Source: Pegoplata infirma
Taxonomy: Eukaryota > Arthropoda > Insecta > Diptera > Anthomyiidae
NCBI GenBank assembly: GCA_963921195.1
Contig: OY992537.1
Coordinates: forward strand, 14,037,125-14,101,124
DNA length: 64,000 nucleotides
Reading direction: 5' to 3'
Shown: positions 55,159 through 64,000 of the stretch, piece by piece
Position numbering within the stretch: the stretch's first letter is position 1
Layout of the letters: every line of letters starts with the position of its first letter
The notes under the pieces: generated by a model
What the model was told of the DNA's origin: nothing
Databases searched by the model: none
What the model saw: only the letters and a program-made list of their open reading frames with translations
Made by a program: the position numbers and the translations under genes

Positions 55159-56705
55159 TTTTTTTAATTTTGCTGCAATCGGTGCAGTACTTACTGAATA
55201 GCAGAATTATTAAATATATATATCTGTGCACCTTTGCGTATGATTGTTATTTAAAGGCAATTACAAAATTAAGTATACGCCTTTTATGCAGTTTTCAAGT
55301 AATTGTAATTATAATTCAAATGCGTGTAAAAAAAATCGAGCACTAAACTAAAAAAATGCCAGGGTTTTGCTATGAAAAATGTCAACTTTCATTTTGCTTT
55401 TGGTCCATCCCATTCCGATTCGAAAGTTCGATTTTGTATCACTGTGTAATAAAAAAAGACGATTCTCACAAAAACGTCAGTGATTGTTATTGTTGCATTC
55501 CGATTTTAGTTGTTGCACTGTGTTATTATTCAAGAATCGTTTATTATTTAAAACTTTCGTTGTAATTGAACTGTAATTTACAAAGTAAATTAATTATGTA
55601 AATTCTACAAAAAAAACATAAAACTGTTCAAATTATAAACTGCGCCAATTAAAAATAGTTTGTAATTCAAATTCAGTAAATATCCATATTTTTTTAGCAA
55701 ATAACTTCACAATAGTTTTTTAAAATGCTTTTTTTTTTAATAGTTCCGAGTGTCCTTTCATATTTACACAATATATTTTTATTAAAATAAAAACTTTCAA
55801 CACTTACATCACAAAAAAATCGTTTCAAACACACTGTTTTTAAATTTTTGAAATGTTTAAATTTTTTTGTAACAATTTCCGTTACTTTTTCACGTTTATT
55901 TTTTGTTTTTTTGTTGTTTAAATTTCAATGAAATTGAAAGTTTTCTTAAAATTTTCTCTTTTCTTTAGAATTCACAGCACAAGAACTCGCGTCGTTTAAC
56001 TATAAATGGTACTTATCTAGGATAACACAGTTGAGATTTTAACGCAATATCCTTTGGTAGCAATTGTATTTATAGCCGAAAAAAATCTCTGTGCGACAAA
56101 AACGAATACTGTAACAATAAAAATGGCAACAACAACAACAGCAACAAGAACAAAAAAATACAGCAACAGCAATTTGAACAATATCCTCCTATCCTCACAC
56201 AGCCACGCAGAGGAGACACCAAAACACACACACACTCACACAGACAGATTAGATACACTCGTGTGTAAAACACTTTCGCTTATGTGTTCTAGAATTTGGT
56301 TGAAATACTATCTTTTGGCTTTCAACAACAACACACAATTTGACAAAAAAAAAAAAACGAAAATGTGGCCAACCAACAAAAAAAATCTCAACATTTTACT
56401 ACTCATTCCACAACGTCCTGCTTGCTTCCTTCTTCTGTTAACATTGTATAGAATGGATGCTGTAAAGAAAACAAACCATTACAAACCATAAATAAATTTG
56501 CTTATGTTCCATAATTTTGTTCTAGCCACCTTCTATGGCCCCTACACACTACAGACACACACACACAAATGTATTTATCATCATTATATTTGCCATAGTA
56601 TGAATAGTTCAAAAATTCACACAGAACACAAACTCACAATGAAGCAGAAGTTCAAAGGATTTAATTCTATGATATTAAATTCCATTGGACATGATGGGTA
56701 TGCAG
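55159..56705. other. Unique-looking sequence upstream of Proct
   Basis: Few repeats. Contains CA/ACACAC microsatellites (56224-56246, 56553-56568), CAACAACAACAACAGCAACA (56126 onward) and a TATA/initiator-like pair. The 145-codon ORF at 56054-56491 is Thr/Asn/Lys repeat-like and not called a gene. This could be promoter or leader of a transcript, but nothing decides it. Confidence 0.4.
56001..56032 (+). promoter_or_regulatory. Candidate TATA plus initiator
   Basis: TATAAATG at 56001 is followed 28 bases later by ACAGTTG (5 of 6 match to the fly TCAGTT initiator), and a CA-rich leader-like sequence lies downstream. On the opposite strand TATAAATA (56074-56067) is followed by TCAACTG, with worse spacing. 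Weak evidence without transcript data. Confidence 0.22.
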
Positions 56706-57479
56706 TAGAGTTGTCAATTATTCGCCTTTCAACTTTGTTCGAATAATTCAAACAATTGTTTTTGTTCGTTCGATCAAACGATTAAATCTAAAAAAATATT
56801 CGATTAATCGATGAGAATAACGATTAAAAAAGTTGTTATTAAAAAATAAACAATTCATACAAAAAGTTAATTTTTAAGTTGGTGGGAGTCGACGAGGACT
56901 TTGGAGAACACATTTTCCCTCTTCATAAAAGTTTAAAAATTCATGTTTACGATATTTACGCCTAAAAAACACTTTTATCATTATTTTGTATTATTTTCTA
57001 TAACCACGCCCTTAAAAGGGGCGGGCCGAAAAAAATAGCATTTACTAATCATAGTGATCCAAATGCAGGTCAATGAACTTACGCCGAAAAAAAAATAATA
57101 AACTTAGGTTAGTTCCTTAAGGGGGAAAATTTTTCCTCTCGTCAGATTTTTCTAACGAATATAATCATACAACATAATTGTGACAAACTTTAGGAGTATA
57201 GCTCTTTTATTTTTGTCCATATCGTGCCCTCCTAAGACGGACATCGCTAGAATGTCTCAGAATCGATTACTGATCAATTATATATATAATTTATGGGGTC
57301 CTAGACCGATATTTCAATACTGTAGGTGGATGGTATGAAAAAAATAATTGTTCGATTAATTGACATATATTAATCGATTTATTCGTTATTCGAAAACCGT
57401 CATCTTTAAATTAATCGAACAAGAGTATGGTTTTGTTTGATCGATTAATCGAATTATTCTTAATCGGTTGACAACTCTA
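56706..57479. mobile_element. hAT-like element built of CGATTAAT motifs, 774 bp, TSD GTATGCAG
   Basis: Ends TAGAGTTGTCAATTATTCG and CGGTTGACAACTCTA, with exact 8-bp duplications GTATGCAG (56698-56705 and 57480-57487). Both ends carry many TCGATTAATCGA / TTCGAATAATT units. A mini-me fragment is nested inside. No transposase. Confidence 0.93.
57100..57345 (-). mobile_element. mini-me/DINE-1-like fragment, subfamily 2
   Basis: Minus-strand order CCATCCACCTACAGTATTG, AAATATCGGTCTAGGACCCC, ATTGATCAGTAATCGATTCT, GACATTCTAGCGATGTCCG, CCCCCTTAAGGAACTAACC. Shortened, no 3' hairpin. Inserted in the CGATTAAT element. Confidence 0.75.
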
Positions 57480-57689
57480 GTATGCAGTATGCGGCAACGT
57501 CGACTAATAGCACACTGCAATGGAAGAGCAAGGATTGGGGCCAAATTGCGATCTTGAGAAAGATAACACTACCACAAAATGTGGACTGTGCTCCATCTGC
57601 TTATTAGCCTTTTAGAGAGCTTTTTAGAGTAGAACGTCAACAAACTTTTAACCAGACTGATCGATGCCACACGATTAAGCCGACTTCAG

Positions 57690-58085
57690 AGTCTATTTAA
57701 GGGAGCTTTGGAGTCTATTCAAGGGAGCCTGGATCGAAGATTGCCAGATCATTTCAGTGTTTATCAGCCAGAGATGCTGGCAATAAAGAAAGTGGCGGAC
57801 TGGTTGAATTGCAATTTTTTGTCTACAACCGCAGTCAACTTCTATTCTGACAAGCCGCTGTCAAGTCCTTCTAGTCAATGTTCCTAAAAATAACGGTCAG
57901 CCGTTAACTGCACACGTCTTTAAATGAAGGCCCAGCAGTTTTATATGCGTATCATATGGGTCTCAGGACACAAGACATTTCGCAATATAACGCTTTGTCC
58001 CGCAGGAAACACTAATCAGAGATGGGCACGTGGAAGGGTCTAATTTAATGATTTTATGAAAGTTTGATATCAAACGCCATTGCTA
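57690..58085 (+). pseudogene. LINE RNase H fragment, plus strand
   Basis: The plus strand encodes SVYQPEMLAIKKVADWL, VNFYSDKPLSS and, in another frame, RIIWVSGHKTFR. These are the Glu, Asp and (I/V)WVPGH blocks of non-LTR retrotransposon RNase H; SDSQAAL is eroded to SDKPLSS and stops interrupt. It precedes, in opposite orientation, the LINE at 58173. Family not decided. Confidence 0.7.
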
Positions 58086-58219
58086 TATGTAGAGCAACCA
58101 CTTAACCTTCCCCAAGTCGGGGGGTCGATTGACTCTAATGTTTCAAAATACATATTACCTACAGGTCTCCCATTTTTTTTTTACTTTGAGCCAACAGGGG
58201 ATGCCCCCTACTAATGGTA

Positions 58220-58864
58220 TTAGGAAAATAGGTTATGAGGAGGAGGAAAGAGGGAGTAGTGTTTGTGGACGTTTAACTTTAATTTTTCTAGGTCGTAGCT
58301 GACTGGGAAGACAACTGCAGGAAGTTTATTACACATATGGCTGGTTCGACTGAGAAACGAATTTTTTTTGGACATTGGACATTCGACTACGAATGGATGT
58401 GATCTACTGGTTAGAGGAGTACTACGAGCATGCACCCGCGTCTCCGGGAAGAGTTCGCCTATCTCAGCTGAACACTTACCGTGGTAATATCGATAGAACA
58501 ATGACACACAACCCACATTCCGACGATGCTTCAATGAGTCAATAGAGCAGGATAACCTACTGTCAATGATGAGCTTCAATGCACTCCTTTGCACCCGGTC
58601 CAGAAGCTCCAAGATAGACCTTGAAGCTCCTGCCCAGATATGGGAGTTGTATTCCATTTTCGGTCGGATATAGGAGTTATAGATAGTAAGGAGATCAGAC
58701 GTAGTGAAGTAATTCTTGGACCTTTTTAAAAAACCAAGGCGCTTGAATGCTTCTTTCGACACTTGAAAAACATGCTGGTTCCAGCGAACATCACATTGAA
58801 TTTTCATGCCTGGAACATCAAGAGTGTCTGATTCCTCGATAGCTATGCCCCCCTGGAACATCAA
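58220..58864 (-). pseudogene. LINE ORF2 C-terminal region
   Basis: A 214-codon open segment starting within the duplicated GGIAIEESDTLDVPG phrase, continuing RWNQHVFQVSKEAFKRLGFLKRSKNYFT, YIRPKMEYNSHIWAGAS, LLDRVQRSALKLIIDS and ending near LFPPPHNLFS. (P)xxEYxSxIW(A/S)GA followed by L-D-x-VQ-x-(S/R)A is the usual thumb/C-terminal block after RT in CR1/Jockey-type ORF2. The same block recurs at 23806, 27364 and 27210, which helped place those relics. Confidence 0.87.
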
Positions 58865-58895
58865 GAGTGTCTGATTCCTCGATAGCTATGCCCCC
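58810..58895 (-). repeat. 43-bp tandem duplication inside the LINE
   Basis: CTGGAACATCAAGAGTGTCT..AGCTATGCCCCC occurs twice in a row (58810-58852, 58853-58895) with no difference I can see. Other LINE copies have it once. Confidence 0.9.
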
Positions 58896-58980
58896 CATGC
58901 ATACAGATGACGTTGATTCCACAGACCGTCTGTGGGTCAACATACAACACTGGGTCTTACGAGCATTGAAATCGACCCTA

Positions 58981-59541
58981 TTAGCAAAACCACACAGTGA
59001 TCGTCGAAAGGTCGTGATTGAGTGTGTAATTCATGTTCTGCCTCTTAGCTTCAACCTCGGTAAGGCTTGGTCTATGATTAAAGGAAAATGAATGACAAAT
59101 GTTGCTGTCATCTGCGAAAGAATAGATAGGATTGGAAGTTTGACTTAGAAGTTCATTTAGAAAAATAAGAAAAAGTGTGGGAGAAAGAACGGAACCTTGT
59201 AGTACCCCCGAATTAAGATGGAATTCATCTGATGAAACCCCATCTATAACAACACGTATAGTGCGGTTACAGAGAAAGCTCGATATAAATCTAGAAAATT
59301 CACTACCGACACCAAAAGCAATAAGCTTTGAAACAAGGGCACCGTGCCACACACGATCGAATGCTTTGGAAATATCCAGAGCAACCACTTTGCTCTCACC
59401 AAATTGGTGGATAGAACGACTCCAACGTTCCGAAAGAAACGCTAGCAGGTCTCCCGTAGACCGACTTCTACGAAAGCCATACTGCCGATCGCACAACAGT
59501 GAGTTGGACTCCAGATAGTTAACCAAGTAATAATTAATCAT
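58981..59541 (-). pseudogene. LINE reverse transcriptase core
   Basis: A 186-codon open segment. QYGFRRSRSTGDLL (20-33), VALDISKAFDRVWHG (53-67, catalytic Asp56), GVLQGSVLSPTLFLIFLN (112-129, Leu replacing the usual Pro of GVPQG) and SFADDSNICHSF (141-152, the catalytic FADD pair intact). This is RT domain motifs 2a to 5. The upstream NYRPIAICSTLSK block lies in another frame. It would not yield a full enzyme. Confidence 0.9.
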
Positions 59542-59634
59542 GGTCTCATCACCTTAGAGAGCGTAGAGCAAATTGCTATTGGGCGGTAGTTATCTGGATT
59601 AGAGGCTTCACCCTTTTTGGGGATTGGCTGAACG

Positions 59635-60549
59635 TTAGCCACCTTCCAGCATGAGTTTTGCCAAGGGACGAGACAACGACGAAGCACAATGTTTCAACAC
59701 CATTGCCGAAATACCATCTGGCTCAGGGGACTTATTAACGTTGAGATCTTCAAGGACTCTTTTAACTGCTCGTGCTCGGAAAAATATCTCGGACTTAGTA
59801 AAGGATACTCTCTCGAGATCGGGCAGTGGTTGATTGCTTTCCGGCAAGAATGAGTTTCTTGCAAACATTTCAGCAAAAAGGTTGGCCTTATCAACCGAGT
59901 CTGTGAATATTTGGGCATTCCTTATAAGGGTTGGAATGGATGAACTAGAACTAGTATTATTCTTTACCCTTTTAACAAATGACCAAAAGGTCTTGCTACC
60001 CCGCGGAGCAGCAAGGACCTTAGCACGCAAACGCTGTTCGTACAGAAGCTTTTCGCGTCTGAGTACTCTGGCACATTCATTTATCGCCTGTTTGCGTAAC
60101 GCGTCAGTAACTGGATTTTTGTCATTACGCCAATTACTAAACGTATCATCTCTGGATCTGACTGTATTTCTGCACGTCTGGTTAAACCAGCACTTATGTT
60201 TTGGTTTAGTCGAAATTTGCTTAGATGGAATAAATAATTTTATTCCTAGCATTACTATATTTGCTATCATTTCTGCTGCAGAGTCAACATTATCATCTAG
60301 AAAGCAGAGTTTCCAGTTGAAATGATGAAAGAAGAGCTCAGCCCAACGAGCCTTTTCATAGACAAAAATAGAGCGCTTCGGTGCTGGTTGAGAAACACTG
60401 CGAAGGTCCGAAAAAAAAGAATGCAGAAATGAGGTTGTGATCCGAGTTTCCGAGAGGCGCAAGTAACTCAACATCGTATTTGTCAGGATGCGATGTGAGG
60501 AAAAGGTCGAGAGTATTACGAAACTGCCCTTCAACAACACATAAACCAA
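59635..60549 (-). pseudogene. LINE linker and RT N-terminal region
   Basis: A 304-codon open segment. After about 60 residues belonging to the wrong frame, it reads through the family's linker (WAELFFHHFNWKLCFLDD, KCWFNQTCRNTVRSRDD, GSKTFWSFVKRVKNN) to the first RT block, NKSPEPDGISAMVLK at about 272-286 (NKSPGPDGIP in active elements). It ends KLMLEGG, where a frameshift separates it from the RT core. Expression as a host gene is unlikely. Confidence 0.82.
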
Positions 60550-60607
60550 GTTCTACGAAAACTATGCTGCTCAAGCTCTTAGGCAATAAATTTAATATTT
60601 CAAGCAA
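60405..60607 (-). pseudogene. LINE endonuclease C-terminal fragment
   Basis: Encodes VEGQFRNTLDLFLTSHPDKY and LLAPLGNSDHNLISAF. LDLFLTS and the S/N-SDHxLI block are the last conserved motifs of the apurinic-type endonuclease of non-LTR retrotransposons (SDH carries catalytic Asp-His). All upstream endonuclease sequence is lost at the 5' truncation. The frame breaks in the A-run right after SDHNLISAF. Confidence 0.82.
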
Positions 60608-61458
60608 TTAATTCTTAATTTACAATTCAATTCTTTAAAAACTCTGCTTTTTTTCAAATATCTGCTAATATTGTGAAACTAAATATGATGACAACAACAG
60701 GCAGCAGCAACAAGGCGTTAGGAAATTTAGTTGGTTCTTTAGTTGGTTATGTATATTCAGCTCTCTGCTTTAGTTGTTGTAGTTTAGTTCATTTGAAAGT
60801 GTTTGTGGAATGTTGGTGTTGACTAAAGAAATATTGAAATATTGTCTTAAGGCCAATAGGATTATGCGCCTGCGCCATAGCAATTAATTTGTAATTGTAA
60901 CACATCAGTATTTAATACAACAATAATAAGCACACTTGCATACATACAAAGTTAGTTCTTTGACAATAATAACAATGACACTATCTAATACAATAGTCGT
61001 CGTATATTTTAGTAGTAGTAGTTTTATGCGTTATAGTCCGTCCAGAAAATGAGAATATATATTTTATATTGTTTTCGAAATACATACACTCATCTCGTAG
61101 TCGTACATGCAATTTGCAGCAATAGATTTTCATTTAGAATTTCAATATTGTTCTTTACATACACTTTTGTACACAATGTATGTGTAAATACATATTGCAA
61201 AGAGTATATCTGTTTTACGAGTCAATATTAAATATAGTTTTGTTTTTTATTTTATTTCCCTCCTTAAAATTGTTGTCCCAGCTAAATGTTTAAGAAGATT
61301 TTTAAATAACTTATTGTTAGATTTGTTACTACCCTACTGCCAAAAATCAGCTGAATTCAGTGATCGGTCCTAGGTAGGTCACGTGACATATGACCCGTTA
61401 GGAAATGTCTCGAACCCTTAGCTGCACAACTCGTGCCGATTGAATAGTGACATGTCAC
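60608..61458. other. Unique-looking AT-rich sequence
   Basis: No gene. CAACAACAGGCAGCAGCAACA at about 60690 and TAGTAGTAGTAG near 61010 are microsatellite-like. Confidence 0.45.
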
Positions 61459-62580
61459 TAGAGTTTTAAATTTTCAATCCCGAAATCCCGGGAAATAGAG
61501 CGGGAATTCCCGGGAATTTTAATTTCTTTGAAATTGGTGATTTTTCGACTTCTATTGATTATTTGGTATGTGATTTTTTAGAGATTTTATTAAAATTCTC
61601 GATAATTGATGGCAGAAACGTACGCAGGGATCAGGAGGGCTTAAAAAGTATTCCAAGAGACCCCTTCTAACTAACAAATGTCATAAAATGTAAGACTTAC
61701 GAAATGAAAAAAGTCTCACAATATCTAAATCTTCGATAGGATATAATTATCAGAACCTGATACTTTTTTCAGAAGCTGAAAAATTTTCTTTTTGTTTCTA
61801 TAGAAAATATTTATGTCTCTGGACATTATGCTTTTTAAATCGATAAATTGATATACAATTTGTGTAAGGAATGACTCTGAAATTAACAGGTTTTTCTTTT
61901 AAAAACCAGAATTTTTAAATTTTTTAATAATTTTTTGAGGTAAATTTTCTTATAATATCATTTCTCTGAAACAGTTACATTCAGTTTCAGAGACATAATT
62001 GAGAAATTCCTCTGTATCAGGTTCATTAGAGATATTCAGTCTTTTTTCCAGCCCTTGCAATGTAGCAAAATACTACTTCTTTCAAAAAATACATGTATTT
62101 TGAAAGGTCATTTTAAAAAGCGCTGTTTTACCACCAGTTCCAGGGCTGGCAAGTAAGACTCTGAACACCACTATTGTGTTTTAGAGGCAAAGTTTTGAGA
62201 ACCAATTGTAAAAATGAACTTAATGATTAATTTTTATTATTAAAACAGATAAAGCGATGTGAAAGAACATATTCCCTTAAAAATGCTTTTTAAAAGACTT
62301 CGACATATTTGGGCCGTTTTTTATAAAAACTGGGTAACAAAAATTGTTCTTTTATTTCTCGAAACTTATTTTGTTGTTTGTTTTGGAGGTACTAAATAAG
62401 GTTTTTATGGTGTTAACAAACATTATAAATAGTGTAATCGCATTCATAAGGTTTTTATACATTTTTTTGACAAAAAATTTGGGTTTTTAGTTTTTGCGGG
62501 AATTCCCGGGATCCCGGGAAATTTAAAAACGAATCCCGCTTTCCCGGGAAATGAAAAAGTCCGGGAAAAGAAAAACTCTA
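61459..62580. mobile_element. hAT-like element with CCCGGGAA subterminal motifs, 1122 bp, TSD CATGTCAC
   Basis: Ends TAGAGTTTTAAATTTTC and GAAAAGAAAAACTCTA, with exact 8-bp duplications CATGTCAC (61451-61458, 62581-62588). About 60-100 bases at each end are ATCCCGGGAAAT, GGGAATTCCCGGGAA and CCCGCTTTCCCGGG; the middle is AT-rich without ORF. TAGAG ends recall the elements at 4956 and 56706. Confidence 0.92.
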
Positions 62581-62588
62581 CATGTCAC

Positions 62589-63416
62589 AGAACACATCAC
62601 AGCTGCACCCACCTTCAAGACTTAGAAAATTTAAAATGATGTGCTACATAATAAAATTGTGTCTGGGATTTCGAACATTTTTAAAATTTTAAAGAATTGT
62701 AAAATTTTGATATGTCCTATTATCTTCGGAAACGGGATAAGTAATTTCGAGACAGTTTACTGATAAGCCCAATTTTGTTAAAAGGCCTGTATTACAGAAA
62801 TATGAATATATAATGGACCAAAACCAGGACCTCAGAGTGGGATCGAATAAACAATTCCAATTTTATTGCTTGTAAGACCCAACGTTGTATGTTAACCCAC
62901 AGACGCATTGTTGAACCAACATTTTTAACTGTACCAATTGATGATGAATAGGGTACACTCGATGTTTTGTTGGATATGTAGTGTGACGTGTATATTCCAA
63001 GAAACGGCGTTTTTTGGGCGCCAAAAGAAGCTTTTATTACTTCACTCCGACATAAATTGGTAAAACCGCTTCATCAATATGATGAAACCGTTTCATCAAT
63101 ATGATGAAACGTATTTCATTTGGTGTCTAAATTTCATGACAACCTCTTAGAACTTAAAAAAGACGAACCACTTTTAAAAAAATGTTGCTGGGAAAGCGAC
63201 ATATGACCGTTGTACGTTCTACGTAGTATATAAATGGCGACAATAACATGTATGACAACAGTTATATTGTTTTTGTATTCTGTTTATTTTGCCGGTCGGT
63301 CAATGGGTGTGGAAATAGAAAACGTTCATAGTTATCATGAATTATGGGAAAATATTTTTTTTATTAAAAATAAAAGCACAATATAAAAATACCCTATATT
63401 CAGTATCTATGAAATT
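62589..63416. other. Unique-looking sequence, no gene
   Basis: Short ORFs only. TCATCAATATGATGAAAC is duplicated at about 63072-63110. Confidence 0.45.
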
Positions 63417-64000
63417 TCCGTATAGAAAATGTCTCAGATTCTGGGACATTTTTCGTAAAGAAAAAGTATCAGATTCTAAAAATTGTTCGTATAGAAAATG
63501 CGCAAAATGCCTTAGAATCTGAGACTTTTTCTATACGAAAAATGTCTCCGATTCTGAGAAATTTTTCATATAGAAAAAGTCTCCGATTCTGAGACATTTT
63601 TCGTATAGAAAAAGTCTCAGATTCTAAAACATTTTTCGCATAGAAAAAGTTTCAGATTTTGAGACATTTTTCATATAGAAAAAGTCTTAGATTCTGAGAT
63701 ATTTTTCGTATGGAGAAAGTCTGAGATTATACGGAATTTTTCGCATAAAAAGCCTCAGATTCTAAGACATTTTTCGTATAGATTCTGAGATATTTTTCGT
63801 TTAGAAAAAGTCTTAGAAAAAAAAGTCTCAGACTTTAATACATTTTTCGCATAGAAAACGTTGCAGTTACGGAGATATTTTTCGTTTGTTAGATTCTGAG
63901 AAACTTTTTTCGTATGGAAATGGTCTCAGTTTTTTTGAATTTTTTCGTATAGAAATAGTCTCAGATTGTAAGACATTTTTCGAATAGAAAAAGTCTTAGA
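63417..64000 (+). repeat. 36-bp satellite array, continues beyond the window
   Basis: About 16 units of CGTATAGAAAAAGTCTCAGA-TTCTGAGACATTTTT, diverged by substitutions and indels. One segment near 63505-63540 is in the opposite orientation. Each unit contains an imperfect palindrome CTCAGATTCTGAG. Confidence 0.9.

Larger units (their letters stand above)
58173..60607 (-). mobile_element. CR1/Jockey-type LINE, 5'-truncated, best copy in window
   Basis: A minus-strand unit carrying, in order, the end of an endonuclease domain, a long linker, reverse transcriptase and a C-terminal thumb/tail, ending GTTGGCTCAAAGT plus an A run (58182-58173). ORF1 and most of the endonuclease are missing. Frameshifts at a poly-A tract (about 60410) and near 59600, plus a 43-bp tandem duplication at 58810-58895, make it inactive. 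Five more degraded pieces of the same family occur in the window. No RNase H in this family, as in CR1 and Jockey lineages. Confidence 0.9.

Noticed and set aside
55356..55565. 69-codon Cys-rich ORF
   Set aside because: No signal peptide or Cys spacing of a known family and no start context; likely chance.
56054..56491. 145-codon Thr/Asn/Lys-rich ORF
   Set aside because: Built on CAACAACAACAGCAACA and CACACA microsatellites; no conserved domain visible. More likely leader or non-coding.
59177..60325. Plus-strand ORFs of 113 and 163 codons opposite the LINE
   Set aside because: Antisense shadows of the LINE reverse transcriptase and linker frames.
63417..64000. CRISPR-like periodic array
   Set aside because: Continuous tandem satellite without unique spacers, in a eukaryotic genome.

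Overview
This is nuclear DNA of a higher dipteran, most likely a calyptrate fly (blow fly, house fly or a relative). The evidence is a very AT-rich background, an insect proctolin precursor gene on the minus strand, mini-me/DINE-1-type repeats carrying GTCY microsatellites, and several CR1/Jockey-type LINE fragments. Nothing prokaryotic is present.

The only recognisable protein-coding host gene is Proct (proctolin neuropeptide precursor). Coding exon 1 (48066-47725, minus) encodes a Ser-rich leader, a hydrophobic signal core and the mature pentapeptide RYLPT followed by Arg. It ends at a consensus CAG|GTGAGT donor in phase 0. Coding exon 2 (19201-19007, minus) follows a consensus acceptor in phase 0 and gives the acidic/Asn-rich C-terminal part. 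Joining them predicts a 178-aa precursor and an intron of about 28.5 kb. The intron therefore fills almost half the window. It contains an intact antisense tRNA-Gly(GCC) gene (42953-43023), and the rest is AT-rich filler and nested transposons.

Layout. 1-19000 lies downstream of Proct: a tandem pair of CCCGACTAAA-ended elements; mini-me copies split by hAT-like elements; a degenerate LINE; a long foldback element; and a second foldback split by a CCCAGC-ended element. 19202-47724 is the Proct intron: a Helitron-like repeat; a foldback carrying 20-bp minisatellites; a LINE graveyard at 22.2-29.1 kb; four mini-me subfamilies; a nest four elements deep at 39.7-42.1 kb; the tRNA gene; and a 1.6-kb hAT-like element. 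48067-64000 lies upstream of Proct: more mini-me, TA-inserting and hAT-like elements, the best LINE copy (58173-60607, minus, 5'-truncated and frameshifted), and a 36-bp satellite running off the right edge.

The most unusual pattern is a set of nine non-autonomous elements with exact or near-exact 8-bp target-site duplications. Most are filled by their own short motif (for example TGGCGATTT, CCGTTACCG, CGATTAAT, CCCGGGAA, CGGCGGCGGCT), as if each lineage had amplified a private subterminal motif. Many element boundaries could be fixed to the base because they interrupt other repeats whose uninterrupted sequence occurs elsewhere in the window.
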